Below, piece after piece: positions 56,701 through 64,000 of a DNA stretch of 64,000 nt. The number at the start of each line of letters is the position of its first letter. Positions within the stretch are counted from its first letter, which is position 1. The notes under the pieces were generated by a model. That model worked only from the letters and a program-made list of their open reading frames with translations, was not told where the DNA came from and made no database searches. Made by a program: the position numbers and the translations under genes. The stretch is from Coccinella septempunctata (taxonomy: Eukaryota > Arthropoda > Insecta > Coleoptera > Coccinellidae), in contig NC_058196.1 of NCBI RefSeq assembly GCF_907165205.1, positions 4,382,501 to 4,446,500 of the forward strand, read 5' to 3'.

Positions 56701-59700
56701 CTTGCTCATTTTTTACCAAAAAAATCGATATTTTCAAAATTGAGTTTGTGTGCTAGGATGGAAGCCTTATCAACGCTGATTACAGAACCGTCAATCATGA
56801 ATGGATCAGACGAAAATAACAGGAGATATCGTAGATTGAAATTTGCGATTTTTGAAAATTGCCATTTCCAAGATGAAAATCTAAACGGAGGGAGATAGGC
56901 TTTCGAGAATGCTTTCAATAGATTCAGCTTTTTCGAGAACCCATATTTTCATAACAATTTTTCAGATATTTGACTTTTTTTTAGCAAAAAATCGAATTTA
57001 TTGTTTTTCCATTTTTCATTTTCGAGTTGACTTCGAGGAGCTCTGTGGAGTGCAATTCTCCATGGAATCATCAACTGTTTAGTTTGGTGGAATCTAGAAA
57101 GTAAGTTTTGTACACTCCATATCCTAAGACAGTAGTAGGACACCCTGATTTATAGGCAAAGGAGCCAATAAGTCATTTTAGAATGAACATCTCTTTGATC
57201 ATTTTCGACCCAAAAAATCGAATTTTCAAAATTGAGTTTTTGTGCTAGGATGGAAGCCTCATCAACGCTGATAACAAAACATGAAATCTCAAATAGATCA
57301 GAAGAATATAACAGGAGATATCGCACATTGAAATTTGCACTTTTTGAAAAATGCTATTTTCAAGATGAACATCTGAACGGAGAGAGATAGGCTTTCGGGA
57401 ATGCTTGCAATAGATTCAGCGTATTCGAGAACCCATATCTTCATAACAATTTTCAAGATATTTGACAGTGTTCAGGAAAAAATCGAATTTATTGTTTTTA
57501 CATTTTTCATTTTTGAGTTGATTTCGAAGAGCTCTCTGGAGTACAATTCTCTATGGAATCATCAACTGTTTAGTTTGGTGGAATCAAGAAGGTGAGTATT
57601 GTACACTCCATATCCTAAGACAGTAGTAGGACACCATGATATTCCGGCAAAGGAGCAAATAGGTCATTTTAGGGCGGTCTGACACCTTGCTCATTTTTGA
57701 CTAAAAAAAATCGAGATTTTCAAACTTGAGTTTTTGTAGTAATATGGTAGCCATATCAACGCTGATTACAAAACCGTAAATCTCGAATGGATCAGACGAA
57801 AATAACAGGAGATATCGCACATTGAAATTTGCACTTTTTGGAAAATGCCATTTCCAAGATGAACATCTAAACGGAGAGAGATAGGCTTTCGGGAATGTTT
57901 GCAATAGATTCAGCGTATTCGAGAACCCATATCTTCATAACAATTTTTAAGATATTTGACAGTGCTCAGGAAAAAATCGAATTTATTGTTTTTACATTTT
58001 TCATTTTTGAGTTGATTTCGAAGAGCTCTCTGGAGTGCAATTCTCTATGGAATCATCAACTGTTTAGTTTGGTGGAATCTAGAAAGTGAGTTTTGTACAC
58101 TCCATATCCTAAGACAGTAGTAGGACACCCTGATTTTTAGGCAGAGGAGCAAATAGGTCATTTTAGGTGGTTCTAACCCCTTGCTCATTTTTGTCTAAAA
58201 AAATCGAGATTTTCAAAATTCGGTTTGTGTGCTAGGATGGAAGCCTTATCAACGCTGATTACAGAACCGTAAATCCCGAATGGATCAGACGAAAATAAGA
58301 GGAGATATCGCATATTGAAATTTGCGATTTTCGAAAATTGCCATTTCCAAGATGAAAATCTAAACGGAGGGAGATAGGCTCTCGAGAATGCTTGCAATAG
58401 ATTGAGCTTTTTCGGGAACCCATATTTTCACGAAAATTTTTAAGATATTCGACAGTGTTCAGGAAAAAATCGAATTCATTGTTTTTCCATGTTTCATTTT
58501 CGAGTTGAATTCGAAGAGCTCCCTGGAGTGAAATTCTCTATGATATCATAAACCATTTAGTTTGGTGGAATCAAAGAAGTAAGTATTGTACACTCCATAT
58601 CCTAAGACAGTAGTAGGACACCATGATATTCCGGCAAAGGAGCATATAGGTCATTTTAGGGCGGTCTGACACCTTGCTCATTTTTGACTAAAAAAATCGA
58701 GATTTTCAAACTTGAGTTTTTGTAGTAATATGGTAGCCATATCAACGCTGATTACAAAACCGTAAATCCCGAATGGATCAGACGAAAATAACAGGAGATA
58801 TCGCACATTGAAATTTGCACTTTTTGGAAAATGCCATTTCCAAGATGAACATCTAAACGGAGAGAGATAGGCTTTCGGGAATGCTTGCAATAGATTCAGC
58901 GTATTCGAGAAATCATATCTTCATAACAATTTTCAAGATATTGGACAGTGTTCAGGAAAAAATCGAATTTATTGTTTTTCCATTTTTTATTTTCGAGTTG
59001 ACTTCGAGGAGCTCTCTGGAGTGCAATTTTCCATGGAATCATCAACTGTTTAGTTTTTTGGAATCAACAAAGTGAGTATTGTAAACTCCATATCCTAATA
59101 CAGTAGTAGGACACCCTGATTTTTAGGCAGAGGAGCAAATAGGTCATTTTAGGGGGGTCAAACCCCTTGCTCATTTTTGACCGAAAAAATCGAGATTTTC
59201 AAAATTAGGTTTTTGTGCTAGGATGGAAGCCTCATCAACGCTGATTACAAAACCGTAAATCCCGAATGAATCAGACGAAAATAACAAGAGATATCGCACA
59301 TTGAAATTTGCACTTTTTGGAAAATGCCATTTCCAAGATGAACATCTAAACGGAGAGAGATAGGCTTTCGGGAATGCTTGCAATAGATTCAGCGTATTCG
59401 AGAACCCATATCTTCATAACGATTTTCAAGGTATTGGATAGTTGCAGGAAAAAATCGAATTTATTCTTTTTCCATTTTTCATTTTCGAGTTGACTTCGAA
59501 GAGCTCTCTGGAGTGCAATTCTCCATGGAATCATCAACTGTTTAGTTTGGTGGAATCTAGAAAGTAAGTTTTGTACACTCCTCATCCTAAGACAGTAGTA
59601 GGACACCATGATTTTCAGGCAGAGGAGCCAATATGTCCTTTTAGAATGAACATCTCTTTGATCATTTCTGACCCAAAAAATCGAATTTTCAAAATTGAGT

Positions 59701-61882
59701 TTTTGTGCTAGGATGGAAGCCTCATCAACGCTGATAACAAAACCTGAAATCTCAAATAGATCAGAAGAATATAACAGGAGATATCGCACATTGAAATTTG
59801 CACTTTTTGAAAAATGCTATTTTCAAGATGAACATCTGAACGGAGAGAGAAAGGCTTTCGGGAATGCTTGCAATAGATTCAGCGTATTCGAGAACCCATA
59901 TCTTCATAACAATTTTAAAGATATTTGACAGTGTTCAGGAAAAAATCGAATTTATTGTTTTTACATTTTTCATTTTTGAGTTGATTTCGAAGAGCTCTCT
60001 GGAGTGCAATTCTCTATGGAATCATTAACTGTTTAGTTTGGTGGAATCAAGAAAGTAAGTATTGTACACTCCATATCCTAAGACAGTAGTAGGACACCAT
60101 GATTTTCAGGCAGAGGAGCAAATAGGTCATTTTAGGGGGGTCAAACCCCTTGCTCATTTTTTACCAAAAAATCGAATTTTCAAAATTGAGTTTTTGTGCT
60201 GATTACAAAACCGTAATTCCCGAATGGATCAGACGAAAATAACAGGAGCTATCGCAGATTGAAATTTGCGATTTTTGAAAATTGCCATTTCAAAGATGAA
60301 AATCTATACCGAGGGAGATAGGCTTTCATGAATGCTTGCAATAGATTCAGCGTATTCGAGAACCCATATCTTCATAAAAATTTTCAAGATATTTGACAGT
60401 GCTCAGGAAAAAATCGAATTTATTGTTTTTACATTTTTCATTTTCGAGTTGACTTCGAAGAGCTCTCTGGAGTGCAATTCCCTATGGAATCATCAACTGT
60501 TTAGTTTGGTGGAATCAACAAAGTTAGTATTGTACACTCCATATCCAAGGACAGTTGTAGGACACCCTTATTTTTAGGCAGAGGAGCAAATAGTTCATTT
60601 TAGGGGGGTCTAACCCCTTGCTCATTTTCAACCAAAAAAATCGAGATTTTCGAAAATGAGTTTTTGAGCTAGGGTGAAAGCCTCAGCAACGCTGATTACA
60701 GAACCGTAAATCCTAAATGGATCAGACGAAAATAACAGGAGCTATCGCAGATTGAAATTTTCGATTTTTGAAAAATGCCATTTCCAAGATGAAAATCTAA
60801 ACGGAGGGAGATGGGCTTTCAGGAATGCTTGCAATAGATTCAGCGTATTCGAGAACCCATATCTTCATAACAATTTCCGAGTTATAGGACAGTGTTCAGG
60901 AAAAAATTGAGTTTATTTTTTTTCCATTTTTCATTTTCGAGTTGAATTCGAAGAGCTCCCTGGAGTGCAATTCGCTATGGAATCATCAACTGTTTAATTT
61001 GATGGAATCAACAAAGTAAGCATTGTACACTCCATATCCTAAGACAGTAGTAGGACACTATGATCTTCAGGCAGAGGAGCCAATAAGTCAATTTAGGGCG
61101 GTCTAACCCCTTGCTCATTTTTGACCCAAAAAATCGAAATTTTCAAAATTGGGTTCTTGTGCTAGGATGGAAGCCTTATCAACGCTGATAACAAAACCTG
61201 AAATCTCAAATAGATCAGACGAATATAACAGGAGATATCGCACATTGAAATTTGCACTTTTTGAAAAATGCTATTTTCAAGATGAACATCTAAACGGAGA
61301 GAGATAGGCTTTCGGGAATGCTTGCAACAGATTCCGCGTATTCGGGAACCCATATCTCCATAACAATTCTTAAGATATTGGACAGTGTTCAGGAAAAAAT
61401 CGAATTTATTGTTTTTACATTTTTCATTTTCGAGTTGACTTCGAAGAGCTCTCTGGAGTGCAATTCTCTATGGAATCATCAACTGTTTATTTTGGTGGAA
61501 TCAAGAAAGTAAGTATTGTATACTCCATATCCTAAGACAGTAGTAGGACACCATGATTTTCAGGCAGAGGAGCAAATAGGTCATTTTAGGGGGGTCTATC
61601 CCCTTGTTCATTTTCGACCCAAAAAATCGAAATTTTCAAAATTGAATTCTTGTGCTAGGATGGAAGCCTCATCAACGCTGATAACAAAATCTGAAATCTC
61701 AAATAGATCATACGAATATAACAGGAGATATCGCACATTGAAATTTGCACTTTTTGAAAAATGCTATTTCCAAGATGAACATCTGAACGGAAAGAGATAG
61801 GCTTTCGGGAATGCTTGCAATAGATTCAGCGTATTCGAGAACCCATATCTTCATAACGATTTTCAAGATATTGGACAGTTGC
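41703..61882. repeat. Satellite array, block 3 (~41 monomers)
   Basis: Continues the same ~490-bp monomer to its end at GATATTGGACAGTT (about 61880). Higher-order structure is visible: segments at 42494-43483 recur 2,465 bp later (44959-45948) and 8,851 bp later; segments at 47894-49389 recur exactly 1,959 bp later; those at 49853-51249 recur 3,907 bp later. Monomers at about 53360, 55300 and 60200 lack some 20 bp (the AGGATGGAAGCC region). Divergence is higher in the last 6 kb than in the middle, as expected towards an array edge. Confidence 0.95.
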
Positions 61883-62042
61883 TGTCATATGTGTATTTCT
61901 GTAGTTGTGTTTGTCTTGATGCGCATACTCCAATAAGAGATGTAAAATTGTCGTTGTGAATAAAGTCAGTTAAGATACAGATGTTCAGTAATTTAGATGA
62001 CCCTCGAATAATTTATAAAAAAGTATTTTCAAGAATAGCACA
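61883..62042 (+). repeat. Probable 5' LTR of a Gypsy-type element
   Basis: 160 bp from TGTCATATGTG to AATAGCACA, starting TG and ending CA, with GAATAAAGTC as a likely poly(A) signal. It follows the satellite edge directly and is followed at once by a primer-binding site. No matching 3' LTR is in the window, so the borders are inferred. Confidence 0.55.
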
Positions 62043-62055
62043 TGGCGCAGTCGGA
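62043..62055 (+). promoter_or_regulatory. Gypsy primer-binding site
   Basis: TGGCGCAGTCGGA adjoins the inferred LTR. TGGCGCAGTCGG is a typical start for insect Gypsy primer-binding sites. It overlaps the first ATG of the gag frame (62042), so the real start is probably the in-frame ATG at 62099. Confidence 0.55.
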
Positions 62056-62098
62056 AACAGCGTATAAATCAGCGAGAGAAATTCATAAAAATATTAAT

Positions 62099-63715
62099 AT
62101 GTCCCTAAAAATGAGTGTACCCGGAGAGATGGACTTCGATAAAAATCATTACGAGGCATGGAAGTTCTTCATTCAGAAATTCCAATTTTATCTAACTGCA
62201 TCCAGAGCAGGGGAAGAAGATGAAGAATTTAAGTGCGCCCTCATGTTAAATCAAATTGGTGACCGAGCTCTGAAAATATATAATACTTTCAAGTTCGAAA
62301 AACCTGGAGACGCCAAGATATACAGTAAAGTGGTTACACAGTTCGAAGGATACTTCATTCCCTCAAGAAATGACACCTTCGAAAGTCATGTATTTTTATC
62401 AAGAGATATGAAACCTGTTGAAAGTGTCGATGAATATGTCACAAATCTAAGGGAATTGAGTGCCACATGTAACTTCGGTGATCTAACAGATTTCTTAATT
62501 AAAGACAAGTTAGTTCATGGAATCAGGGGAAAATCCGTGAAAGATCGACTCCTGCGAACAAAAAACTCAGATCTTGCAAAAGCCCTAGAAATTTGCAAGG
62601 CTGCCGAGACAACAAAAAATCAAGTGAACCAATCATGTGGAGATTTGGAAGAGCAACATTTAGAGGAAGAAATCAACGTGATTAAATCCAGGAACCGGAA
62701 AACGTACCAAAGGAATATGGCAACCAAGCAGGCGCAATATCAATATCGACCAGGAAGCAGACGCAATATCGATCAGAAGATTCAGCGATGGCAGCAGCCT
62801 ACGTCATCATTGAATGTCACAAACCAACAGCCGTCAAACTCAAAACAAGAACATGGAACTAGAAATCCAAACTCGCATCATTAAAAGAATCATTGTACGA
62901 AATGTGGTTACGTACATCCACCAAATAAGTGTTGGGCTTATGAGAAGAAATGTACATTATGTAACAAATTTAATCATTTAGAAAGGGTATGTAAAACAAA
63001 AATTTACAATATTGGCCAGGAAAGTTTATTTATAGGTAAAATAGATAACGAACTTTCACAAATTAATTATGTGAATGAATTGAATATTTCTCTCAACTTA
63101 AATGATAAAATTAATTTAAAATTTCAAATAGATACAGGCGCGAAAGCTAACTTAATTCCTTGGAGCATTTTCAAAAAATATTTTCAGAATATTCCGATTT
63201 TTCAATGTGAAAATAAATTCACAACATACACTGGAGAAAGTGAAACAATAAAAGTAAAAGGTTATGTAAATTTAGAATGTAAACACAAGAATAATAGTTA
63301 TAAATTAAAATTTTTCATTGTTGGACAATAGAGGTCCTTGCATACTAGGATTAAATTCAATTCAAGAACTAAATATATTACAAAGAATAGGCCATATAGA
63401 TAATGAGAAAGGAAAATCAAGTTCTATTTCATTTTTAAATCAGTTTGAAGATATTTTTAAAGGCATAGGATGCATGCCAGGTAATATTAAAATAAAAATT
63501 AATAAAGATTTGCCTCCAGTAGTACATGCTGCACGAAACGTTCTTCATTCCATTTCACCAAAATTAAAAAGTAAATTAGAAAATGTATGTAAACAAGGTA
63601 TTACATATTAGAAAGGTTACTGAGCTGACAGATTGGGTTAATTCTTTAGTAATTCTCAACAAACCAAACGGAATATTAATGGAAACAACAATTCCGAAGG
63701 AATTGTCGTTCCAGT
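62099..63715 (+). pseudogene. Gypsy-type gag-pol, decayed and 3'-truncated
   Basis: The gag frame (open to the stop TAA at 62882-62884) has a capsid-like helical region around YEAWKFFIQKFQFYL and SVDEYVTNLRELSATC. After the stop the same frame continues with two zinc knuckles, CTKCGYVHPPNKC and CTLCNKFNHLERVC, then protease with FQIDTGAKANLIP. A shift near 63325 leads to DNRGPCILGLNSIQEL and the start of RT. A second shift near 63608 precedes TDWVNSLVILNKPN, the first RT block. Sequence similarity ends at about 63700; the rest of RT, RNase H and integrase are missing. At least one stop and two shifts make this copy inactive. Confidence 0.85.
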
Positions 63716-64000
63716 AATGTGAGCTAGTCATGAACTATCATAGGAAGTCCCAGAGAAGTCAAAAAATTCAAGTGCAACTGGAGACCGGTTTCGGGATCAT
63801 TTTCCCTCGTCAGTACAGTATAGCACTGAATCCCTCGAGCGGAGGAAGGTAGTCTTATGCGATCTTGGGACGTCGCTTTGAGATATTCTCATCACGATAC
63901 GCCACCTGTCACGCAAAGGCTGAACCCCTCAATTCGCCCGTGGTCCTTGATGAATGTTTGCACATTCGATGACTGCGGGAAGTAGTTGAACTTAGGAGCC
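63716..64000. other. Unassigned repeat-like sequence carrying the hammerhead
   Basis: Less AT-rich than its surroundings (GCGGAGGAAGG, GGGACGTCGC, ACGCCACCTGTCACGC). The base composition changes sharply where Gypsy similarity stops, suggesting another mobile sequence that runs off the right edge. No coding region recognised. Confidence 0.4.
63770..63827 (-). ncRNA. Hammerhead ribozyme motif (type I)
   Basis: On the minus strand, in order: stem I 5' side with AGUGC and ACUG, core CUGACGA (CUGANGA), stem II GGGA-AAAUGA-UCCC (perfect), GAAA, then CCGGUC with cleavage after the final C, and stem I 3' side UCCAGU...GCACU, which pairs with the 5' side. Helix III is ACC/GGU without a loop, as in minimal ribozymes thought to work as dimers. 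All invariant core bases are present. The host repeat is unknown; candidates are a Penelope-like pseudo-LTR, a SINE or an animal retrozyme. Confidence 0.68.

Noticed and set aside
22389..61800. Dozens of 60-147-codon open frames on both strands in the satellite
   Set aside because: They recur with each ~490-bp monomer, occur on both strands at once, overlap one another, and have no domain or codon signal. They are by-products of the repeat.
22286..61882. CRISPR-like array
   Set aside because: Monomers are ~490 bp with no short repeat and unique spacer pattern, and the DNA is eukaryotic.

Overview
This is eukaryotic nuclear DNA, AT-rich, with GT-AG introns and AATAAA polyadenylation signals. 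The mix of transposons (R4/Dong, CR1-like, BEL/Pao, Copia, Gypsy and Penelope-like elements) points to an arthropod, most likely an insect and plausibly a beetle. That placement is inference; nothing in the window fixes the species. I see no rRNA, tRNA, CRISPR or bacterial-type operon.

Layout. (1) 1-3.5 kb: the 3' part of one host gene on the + strand, seven exons that join in one open frame. Its protein resembles the N-terminal part of the AF4/FMR2 (AFF/Lilliputian) scaffold family in a very short form. (2) 3.7-22.3 kb: a nest of transposons set among diverged copies of a local repeat. A 5'-truncated non-LTR element (about 4.19-15.65 kb) is split by a 2.9-kb inverted-repeat element made of minisatellite and 344-bp tandem repeats. 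That element is itself split by a young Copia element (6773-13165; 303-bp LTRs, 5-bp target duplication). An R4/Dong-clade element with two stop codons (about 15.77-19.62 kb) and a BEL/Pao gag fragment on the minus strand follow. (3) 22.3-61.9 kb: a satellite array with a ~490-bp monomer and higher-order periods of 1,959 and 2,465 bp. It is interrupted by a 10.3-kb palindromic concatemer of four Penelope-like units (25260-35600) and by a near-intact CR1-like element (about 37.35-41.70 kb, minus). (4) 61.9-64 kb: the decayed 5' part of a Gypsy-type LTR element, then a sequence carrying a well-formed hammerhead-ribozyme motif on the minus strand.

How the parts relate. Relative insertion order can be read from the nesting: non-LTR element, then inverted-repeat element, then Copia; and satellite array, then Penelope concatemer and CR1. 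The satellite arithmetic is exact. Subtracting the Penelope insert plus its 12-bp target duplication returns the 1,959-bp array period. Assuming the same period, the CR1 insertion comes out at 4,355 bp, matching the observed junctions. Apart from the host gene, only three proteins look close to intact: Penelope unit D, the CR1 ORF2, and the Copia gag-pol (open, but missing part of its reverse transcriptase).

The most notable items are the short AFF-like gene, the palindromic Penelope tetramer with a candidate hammerhead ribozyme and a retained 61-bp intron in each unit, the recently inserted Copia with an RT gap and a 3' stem-loop array, and the hammerhead at 63.8 kb.
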